Origin: Rotaria macrura
Lineage: Eukaryota > Rotifera > Eurotatoria > Philodinida > Philodinidae
Assembly: GCA_900239685.1 (NCBI GenBank)
Contig: OENT01000002.1
Span: forward strand, 597,439 to 661,438
Direction: 5' to 3'
Length of the DNA: 64,000 nt
Made by a program: the position numbers and the translations under genes. The notes beneath the pieces were generated by a model, which had not been told where the DNA came from, did not search any database, and worked only from the letters and a program-made list of their open reading frames with translations. Positions 11,654 through 25,100 of the stretch are shown one piece after another. Numbering within the stretch: the stretch's first letter is position 1; each line of letters begins with the position of its first letter.

Positions 11654-12640
11654 CTAGTCATGGATTTGACATGGATTTATAGACGCTCTCGGGATCGGAA
11701 CTACAGCTATTTGACGGTGTCTTCGGTCGTGTATGAGTATTGTGATTTTTCTTTTTAAATCAGGTAATGAGAACAGCGAGACGATTGGAAATAATAGCAT
11801 GACCCAATACGTGACGAAGAAACAGATAAGTTGTCCTTCTACACTAACGTCATCGATTGGGAGACCACAATGTCGAATGATCCAAAGAACTGTACCAGGC
11901 AAATTAAATAATAAATAGAGTGCTGAAATAAATAGTATTTGACTGATCATTTTTCGATATTTTCTCCATTGAAACACTCCTTGACTACGTCTTTTATGCA
12001 AGATAGCACGAATCGGCAGAGTTACACAGAAACAAGCAATAATCATCGTACACAAACATCCATGTACACCCATTTCCCATATTCCGAGTATTGGATTAAG
12101 AAGATGACATGGAGTAGCAGAACACACTGGTAGTTTATAATCGTATGCGTGCTGACACGGTGGAAAAAAGATAACAACTGTATAATAGATGCTTGCATAC
12201 AATAGAAGAATAGCCAATGGCAGATAATGAACAAAGAAACGTTTTTTGTTAGTTGAAACCCATTGACCATGAAATATAAGAATATGTCGTTCAATGGATG
12301 CCCATGCTAGAATGATTGAAGCTGTATTGTAAAAGCCAAGATCAACCAACCACCATATGAGGCAACGTGTAGGTGTTTGAGGCCATACGATGCCCCGTCG
12401 AATAAAGTCTAAATACCATGGAATATCAGTTAATTGAAAACAAAGTGCTAAGATAAGTAAAACAATGATTGTATGATTATGTAAAGCATGTCGTAGATTT
12501 CGATCAAATAGTAGATGATAAAGAACAAATAAAGAACATGTGACAGATGGAATCTCGAAGACCATCAATAACCAAAATCGAAGAGAACGTGGCCATGAAA
12601 TTTCAGAGTTTTGAAAAACGTTGGAATTGTTTTCGGTCAT
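11654..12640 (-). CDS. Rhodopsin-like seven-transmembrane receptor (orphan GPCR)
   Basis: A single-exon frame of 328 aa. Seven hydrophobic segments fall near residues 22-46, 56-78, 90-115, 136-158, 188-212, 232-258 and 270-295. A Cys at 93 at the top of TM3, with Cys 162/173/178 in the second extracellular loop, allows the usual disulphide. The TM3 end reads ERH (117-119) in place of DRY. TM7 ends in LFSLPDLKRK rather than NPxxY, and TM6 lacks CWxP. The loop after TM5 is basic (HKRRSQ...WRKYRK), as expected for a cytoplasmic face. It resembles the large expansions of orphan class A-like receptors in bdelloid rotifers. Ligand and coupling cannot be inferred. The first ATG of the frame is used. 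Confidence 0.85.
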   Translation of the reverse strand: MTENNSNVFQNSEISWPRSLRFWLLMVFEIPSVTCSLFVLYHLLFDRNLRHALHNHTIIVLLILALCFQLTDIPWYLDFIRRGIVWPQTPTRCLIWWLVDLGFYNTASIILAWASIERHILIFHGQWVSTNKKRFFVHYLPLAILLLYASIYYTVVIFFPPCQHAYDYKLPVCSATPCHLLNPILGIWEMGVHGCLCTMIIACFCVTLPIRAILHKRRSQGVFQWRKYRKMISQILFISALYLLFNLPGTVLWIIRHCGLPIDDVSVEGQLICFFVTYWVMLLFPIVSLFSLPDLKRKITILIHDRRHRQIAVVPIPRASINPCQIHD

Positions 12641-13897
12641 GTGAAAATTGGTACTTGCGTATTATATTCTTCAACAAATTCTAAAAATTGGATTCGAGCT
12701 TAAAAAGAGTAACTACTATATAGATATTATTCGATCTCTCAATCCCTGAAGAAAATGAGAAGTGTCACTGTTATTGCTCAACAAGTGCTCAAAGATACTT
12801 TGGAATTTCTATCATAAAAGAAGTAGTAAATGTTAATTGGAGAATGAAGGAAATCTTAATACAAAAAAAAAACAAAATCGAAAATTAAATCTATGAGAGA
12901 AAAATTTCTTAATCTTCATATAAACGATGCTTTTTCTGTATCTACATGTTGATTCTAATATCGTGATACAAGATAGACATAAAATATGAAATAATCAAAG
13001 TAAAGTTCTGAGCTGTTTATAAACTGTATTATTCTAGAAAAGACAAACGATGTAATTATAAAGGAAATATGTGAAGGAACCTATGCAGATTACTATCTGT
13101 TTTCGTGTAATAATTTCGATAAGACCCAATGTATGTAGTTTAATTACAAGCGAGGGCTCAGCTCATTTTACTGACATTCAAAAGGATACAAAATGAACGC
13201 ATAAATATTGTCATCGATAATTTACTAACATCGTTTTGAACGGACTATATTGTGTCGAACAAAACCTATTGATCTGTTTCTTTAAAATAAACGGAGAAAA
13301 TGTGAATTGAATAGTTGCTTTTCTACGTTGCATTATCCCTTGATACGCTTATCTTAATTTCTGTAACTATGTTTTTTTTTCTTACAGTGTCTCATACATA
13401 TCGTCTATAACTATTAGATTTACTTTATCGATAATTTTCAGATATTTTATGGTTTAACTAATTTATTTCGTAAGACTGACGCAAAAAACGAACTCTAACC
13501 ATGCTTTAGTGCCGTCTAATGATTAGTGGATCATGTATACTGTTTTAAATTTTGTGTGACTCCATACCCGCAAAAATCTTTTTTCATTATACTGCCAAAG
13601 CCAAGAAATATTTCCAGTTCGAACTCGAATAGAATATGCACGTTTTTTTAGAGCTAAAATTTATTCATCTAGTACATTAGTATAGATTTCTTTATCGTAT
13701 TGGTTATATAATCAAACTGAAATTTAGAACATCGATGTGAGAAATTTCTCATTGTCGGTATTTGTACGATTAATGGTTGGCTATGTACGAGTTGATGATG
13801 AATAGGTCCCATTGACTGACAATGCATTCGAATTCCATGAAGTGTTCGAGAATCGTTCATATCGGATGCTTCGAGGAACTGTGACCATAGGCAACTT
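12641..13897. other. Gene-free stretch
   Basis: AT-rich sequence upstream of the receptor gene; it presumably includes its promoter. No other feature seen. Confidence 0.45.
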
Positions 13898-14362
13898 CCC
13901 AAGCAGACAAAATTTTTCAAAAACGCGTTTAAGCGCCCGAAAATGGAAGGAAAATCTAGGAAAGTGGACTTGTTTGGATGGCAATCGACCTTCCCGATTG
14001 TAAGTGAAAAACGCTCATATCCCCATCTTCTTGTGCATTTAATCGTGTTTTCAGTGATAAAACGCGTGTAAATGCACAAAAAAAGAGAAATAGTGGTCTT
14101 TTATTTCATAGTCGTTATAAATGATTGGATCATAATAAGAATTCTTAAGTATTAATAAGGTGACCAATGTTTCTCTTTTTTTATGCATTTACACGCGTTT
14201 TATCACTGAAAACACGATTAAATGCACAAGAAGATGGGGAAATGAGCGTTTTTCACTTACAATCGGGAAGGTCGATTGCCATCCAAACACGTCCATTTTC
14301 CTAGATTTTCCTTCCATTTTCGGGTGCTTAAACGCGTTTTTGAAAAATTTTGCCTGCTTGGG
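13898..14362. mobile_element. 465-bp foldback element, CCCAAGCAG family
   Basis: Two arms of about 200 bp (13898-14098 and 14162-14362) are nearly identical inverted copies around a loop of about 63 bp. The ends are CCCAAGCAGACAAAATTTTT and its complement ending GCTTGGG. Mismatches are few (about 5%), so the element is young or maintained. Open frames in the arms are symmetrical by-products. No target-site duplication is obvious. Like the 8883 element it begins CCC and ends GGG, but the rest is unrelated. Confidence 0.85.
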
Positions 14363-17154
14363 TAATCGATAAGGATGCATTTCTATAGAATAACTAAAGG
14401 GAAAGCTATATACTTACAGCAGACACTCAATCTTTTGTGTACTTCTTCGAATAAAGAATAAGAAAGTGGTAAACAGGAACACTTGTCAAAAATATTGATT
14501 ACAATCTTGAGAAAAATTTAGTTTACTCAACTTATTAGTAGTCTAGATAATTCAATGAAGTTCTACATATTCAACTGTTCTCTTCCGAACACTCAAAAGC
14601 ACGGGTTTCTAGTTATTGTTGATTAGGAAATATCTTAGAAATACAGAACTGTATGAAACTTTACTATTCACATTATTGTTTGATTCTTGTCTCACATAAG
14701 AACATAATTGCGTTCAACAGGGCAATTAAAGTTCAGATCTTAAGTTGTTTTTCAAAAAATTTGATTAACTTGTACACTCAAGTATGATGGACTTTTCAAC
14801 ATATGATTGATTAGAATTTCATCATGAAATCTTTCTTTTCCTGTTTCATGTATGGATCTATTTGCTAGCTTATTGACCACTTAAAGTCCAATCAGTTCAT
14901 ATCTCTACTAGATTTTCATAAGACCATAGTAGTCTAATTGTATTTGAAATTTCAACTTGAGCAAACTAATATGGGACAATAAAAAGTAATCACATGCTCA
15001 GCAGAAATATAGAGTTTATTAAGACAAGAATGTGTAAACTCACTTAGATGAGCGATCTAATGTTTTAGATATAAAAAGAGAAAGTGAATCACAAAACAAC
15101 TCTTACCTCTTTCTGTTGATAATAACATTATAAGCTCTTGAGCAATTTAGCAACGATGAAAAATTTATTCAAAAAACCGACAAACATTATTAATAAGCAA
15201 GGCCAACGTCAGAAACAATTATGATGCCGAGAAAAAAGATTCATTGTAGTAGAAAGCTCAAATTATATTCTTTTATTTTCCAAGTCTGATTCTTTGTGAC
15301 ATTGACCTTGTCCGTTACTAATATATACTACTCTTAATATAACTTTTATTGAGTATTGGTCTTGCCAAACTTTATATATTTTCCTTTAGGCTTGTGTTCC
15401 GATCCCAATATTAAACGATTGAGTCGATAAAACTGCAAGACAGATATGTCCGTTTTCAATAATATATTTGTTAAATTTCAGAGACTAAAGGCAGTTCATT
15501 AACAATGAAATGCTCATTGCGATGATGTATCGATAGGTTCATTGGGAAGCACAAAAGGATGTATTTAAATAACAATTACTGTTGCAGTCATATAGAACCC
15601 ATAATGCCGACTCCAAAAGATATTCATTTTAAAATTCTTTCTATTTGCATGGGCTTATTTAGATTTTCCAGTAAATACAAATGCATATCGGTTAATTACG
15701 CTTTACTTTATCTCTCACTCTGAAATTAAGACTTATCACTGATTCATATATATTAATCTAGCTATTGAATGAACTTATTCATCGGACTTAGTCGAGCTTA
15801 TTTAAAAAGTACTTAAATTATATAATAGACAAATATCAGCGATGAATTTTCTAGTGTGAGAATATGTGATACAACTCTTAGACGAAAATTTTATCAAAAG
15901 CAGCACTGTAACAATCATTCTAAACAGCTAACATAGTTTATCCAAGCTTTATATATCACTCGCTATTTTCTCTTCGAAACAAGGATTTTCGCCACAAACA
16001 TGATTATGAAAAATCGAATGTATGGAAAAGTAGTCTAAATCGTCATCTTTTATTAACGACATTGGGTTTTCGTTTGGTGTCTTACTTTTTTTCACACCTA
16101 TCTGGCATTTTCTATGTGAAAAGTATGTGCTTGTTTTTTAATATAAATTGATTTGACTTTTTCTATATCGTTGTTTCTTTTCTCTCTCTTGTATCTTCAA
16201 ATTCTCAAAGAACTTTGATTGTTTAAAAGAGGGTGTCAAGATGAAGATATGACCGATTACAGTTTTCGAGTTAAACTATTTTACCACTATCCAACACAGT
16301 TATTTTGTAATTAAAGTATCACTGTTTCAATTTTATCAGAATTGTAATTTTTCTTCTCTAAATAAACAAAAATTCAAGAGACAAGGCACGCATTAAGCAC
16401 TGTTTAATCTGTCATAATCCATCAAAACAAAGAATAATATTATCCTGCAGAATAGATCAACAGAGAATTTTAGACTACCACTGAACTGTTTCGGATCGTT
16501 CTTTGCTGTGTATCAAGTGGCAATGCTAGATAAAAGAATGAACAGTTAACCTTATCTCTGCACTGAAAACTAAGTCTACCTATTCCAAAAGTTTTACTCA
16601 ATGTGGATGCACTTGATCCGATATATATTTTCCCCAATGAATTCTTTGAACAGACGGCACCTTTAAGTATAGTTTGAAAATGATTTGACTATTGTAGCGC
16701 TTAGCTATCAACTTACTTTAGTTAGCGAGAACATATATCCATGTTACTTTTAGTCATAGAACAGAGTTACTATCAAATAATTTAGAAATTTGGAATAATT
16801 GTCTATCATAGCTCGTTCGGGTTTTTTTTAATCTTAATATAAGGCGGAAAGTTTCGCATATGAAAATGTTACTACGTCATTTATTTGGTTTAATCATGAA
16901 TTGAGTTTTTTAATCATCATCTTTGTATTACTTTTATTAATCGTTTTGATATCTAGCTATGATCGATAAAATTTAAGTCCAACTGTATCACAAAAGTTTG
17001 TTGCTTTCAAGCCATCAAATAATAAAAATTCTTCTTCTTATTTCATTATGGTCAATTCAACTTGCAAATATACAAGAGCAATTATCATGAAAAGAAAAAA
17101 AAAGTGCGTAAAAAATAGTACTCAATGAACAACGGAGAAGGAAAAACATCGTGA
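14363..17154. other. Gene-free stretch
   Basis: About 2.8 kb of AT-rich sequence without a supportable exon, repeat array or RNA gene. The right end holds the 3' UTR of the NHR-RING gene. Confidence 0.45.
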
Positions 17155-19280
17155 TCAATCTTTATATACTTTGATACAGCCTTTAACAGGCTTACGACAT
17201 TTGATGTGTGGACATGTATGTCTATCGATAAGAGCTTGGCCACAATCATAGCAAACACATAAATGTCTACATGGTAATAGAAGACCTGATAAACCATTTG
17301 GACATGCTTGATGCAGAATAGTAGCTTGGCATCCTCCACCAACAGTTGGTGGAAGAGCTCGTGCTTCTAACTCACTTGGCCGATACAATCCAACTAATCG
17401 AAGACCAGTTATACGACGATTCATGACAAATTCCAAACGATATGATGTTTTCCGTACTGCAGGATTATCATTAGCAGTTAGATCTATGTTAAACAGAGGT
17501 TTCACATGACGATTATCACATGAAAATGTAATATATCCATCCGGCAATACACGTAAACCGATTTCATCACCTAATGTTATATGATCAAAGGATGTATCAA
17601 TTACTTTCGTATGTGCATCTGATGGTCTTCCGTTAGTTAAACATCGTACTGTGAGGTACGCTGGTAATGTATGATCCATATCGATAACTTGCATAACAAT
17701 ATACATACCGCGTTGAAGATTTTCATCAATAATGATGGATGACGATGAAGCTTTTTTTACAGCAATATTATCTGATAGTTGACAATGTTCATCGCAATTC
17801 TCCATTGAAACAAGGCCAGGTACTAGTTCTCCACTATAATAAATTGATGAATTTACTTGCTGACGATTATTCGTATATTGTAAAAAACGTTCTCGTGCTC
17901 GATCGACAGCATTGGGTAGAACACGTGTTTCAGTTTGAATCAAACGTATTTGTGAAACAGTACCATTTAAATCAATTGTACACCAAACATCTTTTACTAT
18001 CGGAGATACAGTTAAACTTTTGACAAAACCTCCACCATCATAGTCGATAAATATCTGAACAAAGAATTTTTAATTATGAAAATTTTTACATAAAAAGCAA
18101 CTCATCAAGAACATCTAAATTTTACATAGCACCTCTAGATTCATGAATTTAGTATGTGTTTGAAATTAGGATGAGCTATAAAGTCAGCAGGTTTTATCAA
18201 TAGCCCTTGGTTTTCTCGGTAAATCGTTCATAGAAAGATACTGAAATTATCTGTTTCCTATAATATTTTTTATAAAAGACATTGATAACGTATAAGACAC
18301 TAGCACGTGCTACGCCTAATCTGCTGGATTTCCTTTTCTTTTAGAATTTCTTATGATGTTATAAAAGATTTTATAGAAGTTATAAAATTTTCTGAAAGGA
18401 AAAATGATCTATACAATTCGATCTCTTTTCTTGTTCCATTATATTTGCTTTTGATTTATTCCTACCTTGCATTTTCGTCAATATTTTCGATGGATGCTAA
18501 ACACGTTCATACTATTCATCTGTTAACAAATCTAGTTTGAAATCGTTTGTTTTTAAAAAAAAAGTGTCGTTGTTACAAGAATGTTCTTGTATTAAAATTT
18601 CAAATTTGTGAAGCTTTTCTCTAATTCATTTAATAAGAAGAAAATGAAAGTCTAATATTGAAAAGGGGCATTTTCTTAGACGTCTATCAAAATTCATAGA
18701 GATATGTTAAATACGAAGAGAAAATGTTTAATTAATGATCTCCAATCAGTAACTAAATTTTGAAATGAACTTATCGCCTTTATTAGAACAACTAAGTTAA
18801 TTAAACACGATACTGATTTCGTCATGTCATTATATTCACATGAAACTCCCGGCTAACAAGTAATTTTTCACGAACTCGATTGACCAATAGAGAATTACTT
18901 ACATCACCTTCAGTTGTATACTTTAGACGGATAGTATTATTTTTCTTGATATTTGGTTGACCACGTGGAGACGGCACAAACCATTCAAGGGTATTATTAG
19001 TTGGCATAGATGCCGGTAATGTTTCTCTCGTAAATGAGCCAGGATCTATGATTGTTAAGCCAATTCGAAGAACTCCAAAATATTCATCGGATAATTCCGC
19101 AATATAAACTTGAACTATTTCATTTGGTAATATTGGTCGATTTGTAAATATTAAACTATTATTTAATCGATCGCGAGTTGCACAGGTATTATTATCACTT
19201 AGTCTTATTTGAACACCATGTACTCTATGAAAACTTAATGGTTCGGAAATAGAAGATGTGGAGTTCATATTGGAAGCCAT
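17155..19280 (-). CDS. Neuralized-like NHR protein with atypical C-terminal RING
   Basis: Two exons (19280-18903, 18054-17155) separated by an 848-nt intron join in phase 0 to 425 aa. Residues 15-165 form an NHR domain beginning FHRVHGVQIRLSDN and closing DVWCTIDLNGTVSQIRL. A second, diverged NHR-like region follows to about residue 365. The C-terminal 55 residues are RING-like. The central CRHLCVCYDC (C-x-H-x3-C-x2-C) is intact, but the first cysteine pair is C-x8-C and the last is CPHIKC (C-x4-C) instead of C-x2-C. Neuralized proteins are E3 ubiquitin ligases acting on Notch ligands and other membrane cargo (family knowledge). The odd spacing makes ligase activity here uncertain. A paralogue with a canonical RING lies divergently at 27630. 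Confidence 0.85.
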
Positions 19281-20579
19281 TTTATTTCTAAATGGGAGAA
19301 AAAAACCAAGCCCAAGTCAATGTAGTTCAAAGTATCAAGAATTTACTATACAAATGTGAATGTGTACTGCCCAATAACAGTAGAAAAGAAGTAGCATTGC
19401 TTTCCGAATGGACCAATGTAAAGTGAACAGTCATAGCTAAGTTAATCGGTCAGCATTTTTAAATGAAAAAGTGCTATTTTATTATTCAATTAATTTAGAT
19501 TGTCAAAAACAACTTTGCTCAATCAGACACCATGAATTTGATTTTCAATGTCAGAGTACGACATCTTCTCGAGAGTTACAATCAACGTATTTGTCTTGAT
19601 TTCTTTTACAACGGTTTTTTAGTATTAATATTCGTTGAAAATTCTACTGCCATATTTGTCAGAGACATAACAAACTGATCGTCGAATGGCTCAATCAGAG
19701 AAAGTAGTCATAGAAACAAACTGAATAGGACGTAGTTCTAATACATCACATTCACGAATCTTGAACATTCAATAGAAAATACTTCAGAAATCCAGACCAG
19801 TATATTAGAAACGCCCGAAATGTCTGTTGATTTTTTTCTTGCTAAAGCGATTATCTTGTACAGAAATTTAATTTTTTAGACTGCATTCTAATCACTATGT
19901 AATTAGGATAATTCTCTACCACTGATTAACGACAGTTAACATGAAAACTTGTTCGATCGACTTGACTCTGATTCAGATAAAATTCCAAAACTTTCTACAT
20001 AGGAGCCTGTGCTTGATGTTATGCATATTCTAGATTTTAAATTTCCGTCAAGACTGGCACTGGTTTTCTGTCAAAAATAAAAAGTTCAATCAGTCGAAAT
20101 ATAGATTCTTACATTTTCGTTCATCAGGCAATTTTTATTATTATCTCTAATGCATGTTCTTGACTTCGATGAATACTCTCGTCGTCGGCGACAGACATGC
20201 TTTATTTAATTTTGCGAACTGCAAATTAGTTATACGTAGTTATTCAACTTAACAAGAACAATTTGTCATCAGAAAGTTTAAGTACTTTCTTCTCTGATAA
20301 GATAAAACATTCACGATAAAATCTTATAGTACTATACCATTTGATATAACACGTAAATTTAAAAAAGTATTCACGAAAGTTTATCGTAAAGTTTTTGACC
20401 TTTGTAATTAGTGCTAAAAAAAGAACTTGTAAGTACGTCGAAACGATATCAGCAGAAGACCACAGTCATTACCATTTCGATCAATTTTCAGTATCTTTTA
20501 ATTCAGAATGTGACGAGCATGAGGGTTTTAAATTTTCATGAATCTCTTGTATCACCCATGTAAAAAAATCAGTACATAG
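19281..20579. other. Gene-free stretch upstream of NHR gene
   Basis: AT-rich sequence; the promoter of the minus-strand NHR-RING gene should lie at its left edge. No coding exon recognised. Confidence 0.4.
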
Positions 20580-22145
20580 TAGATTTTTATCGATTTTTAC
20601 CGGTAATTGATTAGGTATCAAAGGTTTTTCACCGATTATAATCGTTTTTTTCCACTAGAATCGACTAAAATTGATTACAGCGAGTTTAATCGATTTTCTT
20701 AGATTTTTTACGAATCAATTGCAATTAACTGTGAGTAATAATCAATTTTAATCAGTAGTTGACGAGTATTTCTCAATTAAAATCAAGTCACTTCGATTAT
20801 AATCACTCACATGAAACTTCTCCATAATTAAATCATAGTAGTCAGAACAGAATTAGAATCCACTCAGTTTCTGAGTTCATTACTAGTGAGTACAGGTGTG
20901 GCGAACATCATGACAATTCTCTTCAGTCTTAGTAACACTTGCGCTTGTTTTTTTCACATCGGCTAAATAATAATACGACGATATTTTACGTTCGAGACTT
21001 AGAAACGATTGCTTTTCGTTCATTCCATTAATTAAACTAAAATATGACGAAACTTACTTTTCAGTCGTAGTAACTATTGTATTTTTTGTTTTTCATCTAT
21101 CTACCTAGAATTTGAAGAAACTTGCGCTTGGGATTTCACAACGATTGCTTTCGGTTGTTTCCATCTATTGAGATGGGATGTCGCTAAAGTTTCTTTTCAA
21201 TCTTGTGAGCGATTGGTTTTGTTTCTCCTTCGATTGATTGAAATGGAATATTATGAAACTTACACTGTAGTCTTAGAAACGATCATTTATGTTTTGCTCG
21301 TTTTATGGAAATAGAATATGATGAAATATCGTTTTCGAGTCTTAGAATCGGTTGTTTTTTCTTCATGCAATTATTTCTCAGAGAAGTATGATAAAAATTT
21401 GTTTTTCATGCTAAAAGTTATTCTTTTCTTCTATTAATTTTTTCTTGTCGGAAAGAAATATGTCCGAAGCTAGTTTTGCATGAAAGAAAATAGTTCATGT
21501 ATACCAGTAGGGAAAATTGTATTATAATACGTTTTTTTTCAGTTTATCGATAATTTGTTGAGATAATGATTGCTTGAAACTGAGAAAAATTACACTAGTC
21601 AAGAGTATTATTCTGACTGTCTGAAAGGCCATCAAAAACGGCCTGAAAGTACTATAAGGCGATACTAATTTTCACCATATTTTGCCGTGCTCCGCAGCTC
21701 GTTTTACGAACGGTATTTTAACGTTTTAATATCATTTCGGACCGTTTTCTTTCACCTGGATATTGTTCATTTAGAATCAACTATACTCGGAGTTACTGAT
21801 TCGCTGATGATTTGTACCATACATCCGTTGTAAGCCATCCAAGTCAGTTTCAATCAATCGTTCGTTGCTTTGCAATTGATGGAAAAGAGTTCAGATTAAA
21901 CTGTTATTGGTTTCATTGATGGTATTACAATGGAATCATTGCATGGATTATAACCGAGGATAGTTATTTAAAATTAATTTTCAATCAATGAAAAATTGGT
22001 TATGATCATTCAGCTTTAATCGACTGTTAATAGATTAGGAATCGATTAAAATCAGCGGTAATCAATTTGAATCGATTAGTAAATCTGATCTGCTGTTCCT
22101 ACGATTAAAATTGATTGTGAAAAATTATAATCGATTTAATCCCTA
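20580..22145. repeat. AATCGATT-rich clusters flanking degenerate tandem repeats
   Basis: Both edges (about 20585-20815 and 21960-22140) are packed with variants of AATCGATT, AATTGATT and TTTAATCG on both strands. Between them, about 20920-21480 carries roughly seven degenerate units of about 60-80 bp. These are built on CTTAGAAACGATTG, then TTTCGTTC, then ATGATGAAACTT. The arrangement suggests either one old repetitive element with AATCGATT-rich ends or nested minisatellites. No open frame is preserved. Confidence 0.5.
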
Positions 22146-25100
22146 GTTTTTTATATGGAGCTTGGTCGGACCGGTTGTTGTCATTTAAGCAAGATTTTTT
22201 CTTATCGAAACGCTTTTACTGCCTTATTGCAACTGTTGTAAACCCGGATAAGCATAGCAATTAAATCTCACAATTTGCAATCGAATGAATATTCTCATGT
22301 TACCAAGTGGTTGTCGGGTCTTGTTTTTTTTGTAGTCAAATCAAATAGGTTATACTTGCACCAGACACAAATTGTAACCTATGCAAAAAAATTCTGACAA
22401 CTGTATACAACTCCTAGCTCATTGTGATCGATGTGGTTAATATTGAGATTTCTATTAGTTGTTGGAAATCGATTAGATTAGGCATTGAAGATTTTTATTG
22501 GAACGCAGAATCTATTATCTTGCTTAGCCAGTATACTTTATTAGTACTTATTTTCAAACATATGATGGTTTTCGTAATTGGTTGCTTTTAATACTACATT
22601 TAAAATTGTACTGCATTGACATGAAATGTTTCTTGCAAACATTTCTTAGAATTATTACACATGATTAGAGCCGTCTTTTTAATGAAAACATTGTTTTAGG
22701 GGACAAAAGAAAAGTATGACTAGGGAGATAACCAAGAGAATGATAAAGCTTTGTCAAATTAGTAACACGTTAATTAGATCTGACTACTAGTTTAAATTTG
22801 AAGATTTTCAAGATAGCTTAAGTGATGAATTGAGTCATTCTGTCGTATTTTAGAGGTTATGAGAAGCCATGTGTGACCGTAATTCGTAGATAATCTTTGT
22901 TGTATTAAATACTCTAATCATTATACCTAATAGTATATCTTTAGCAATTCGTTTTTAGCATGTACTTTTGCTACTATTCAGCGTTGCTCCTAAACACAAT
23001 TTTAAACATGTTCGTAAATAATCATTCAAGCCTCTTGACATTAAAACATTGAATCTAATAGAAATTTGCATTTAGATGAACTGTTTAATTGAGTTAATTA
23101 GTTCTTTGATGCCTTCATCTAACATATATGTGTGTTAAGCCAGCTCGGAATGATGCTCGACATAACGGAAAAGCTTCGATATATTGATTAATACAAGAAA
23201 AACTTCGTGCAATCTGCAGTGAACGATTGTAGATGTCTTAAAAATAAGCAAAATAACAAATGAGCTTTGGTACGAACAAGAATACAGAAGACAATGGGTG
23301 ATTGTAATTGATGTATGAGCAGGAAAAAAACTATTCTTTTTTAAATTTCATGAATAGACCAAGGCCCAACTGTAATTTCAGCAAGTTTTTCTTTAAGAAT
23401 TACTAGACAATAGAGTCAGGTGACATGTTACCATCACTTTTAGTAGTGTAAAATACATTGGGAAAGGACATGAGAGTGAACGTGTTAATTTAATTTGAAT
23501 GAAAGGGAAAACGTAGAAAAGACATTTTGCTTATTCTCATTAGATGAAATGATTGCAATATTTGACAACGTTATATTTCTGAACTTTGATAAATGTCTAG
23601 TTGCGTTTAATTTCTTTAAATGTGTATTAGTCGGTTCCACTTTTTTTTTCTACTTTACTATTGAGATATTTGCGTTTTGATTAACTACTCGTTGGTTTTT
23701 TGTTGTTGTTCAATGCAATCACTAAGAAATAGAATACAATCGTGTGGACTTCAGTTATTTACGGCACTGTGAGAATTCATAATAGAATACAAATAATGTA
23801 ACAGCATTATTTTCCAATGGAATTTTATTCCTATTTGCTATCAACCAATCACTGAATGACAGCAACTAGATGATGAAGAACAAGCCTTTGCTGGTATTCC
23901 TAGTAGCTAAACAGCTGTGTAATCATTCGTCGAAGTATGAAGCCTTAATGTTTTCGTACTATTTTTCAAGCCTTCTCTTCGAATATTCCGATACAATACG
24001 TGTAGAGACTGCTTCTTTTCACCAACAGCCATCAAATTCAATAATGCCGCCTACTTCTACAATTCAATTCGTCGAAGCAATCGAATAACTGTACGCAGTG
24101 CCTTCAGTCGACACGATGATTTTTCAAGATTTGTCCTGACTTATTAAATTGGACCATTCATGTATTTACTTTCTATCTTATTCATTTTTTGGATCATAGG
24201 AACTATTTTGAATTCTTTTTATTTCTCCTCAAAGCGGCAAGGCAATCGTCTCATCACTTCGAGACGCTTACACAAGCATGTACCTAGCGGTCGTATTTGT
24301 TTTGTTCGTAGTGAGAAATAGATAGGTGAAACCATGGATACCTGCTGATCCACTGTTGTACGAGACTAGAGTGTTCTGTTGTTCAAATCATAATTCAGAC
24401 ACAAATCTCGTCTCACTACATTGGACTAGCGCCGGATATCGATAAACTCATTCAGTCATTCATAGAAATAAACTCACATATGTACGTATATATCTATCTA
24501 TAGGTTTGGTTTTACTCAAATATAGCATAGGTTTATAGCAAAACTTCAGTTTTATACCTTTTCTTAAAAAGCAAAATATGATTCGTTTGCAATCTCAAAA
24601 TAGCCATCATCATCGTTGTTTCGATTCATCTGCATTTCGTTGAAAAAATAACTGTAAAATGGACGATTCAATCTAATAAAGCGTTGCTCATTAGTTACTT
24701 TATTAATAATAAAGTGATATTAGGTTGAATTCAAGTAATTATCAATTACATATTCTATAATATCTGATTTATATTTACATCAAGTCACACCTATCAACAA
24801 TGCTTTCGTACTATTAGCAATTATTTGATATTCTTGCAAGTCTATAATAAAGCTATGGTTCGATAATACTTACTAGGAACAATCTACCAGCGACAAACGC
24901 CAATGGATTATAAATAAATATCTGCAAAATACGACACTATTGCAAAGATCTATGTTGATTATTTGCATGCATATATATATATATTTAAAAAGACTTGAGT
25001 TATTTCAACAATTATTTCAAAAGCGACAGAACAAGAAGGGTAACAAATTATAAGGAGATAATACAAATGTATATGTTTTCACGTGCTTTCATTTTTATTC

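Noticed and set aside
13669-14380. Pairs of open frames on both strands
   Set aside because: They are mirror images within the inverted-repeat arms of the foldback element and have no domain content.
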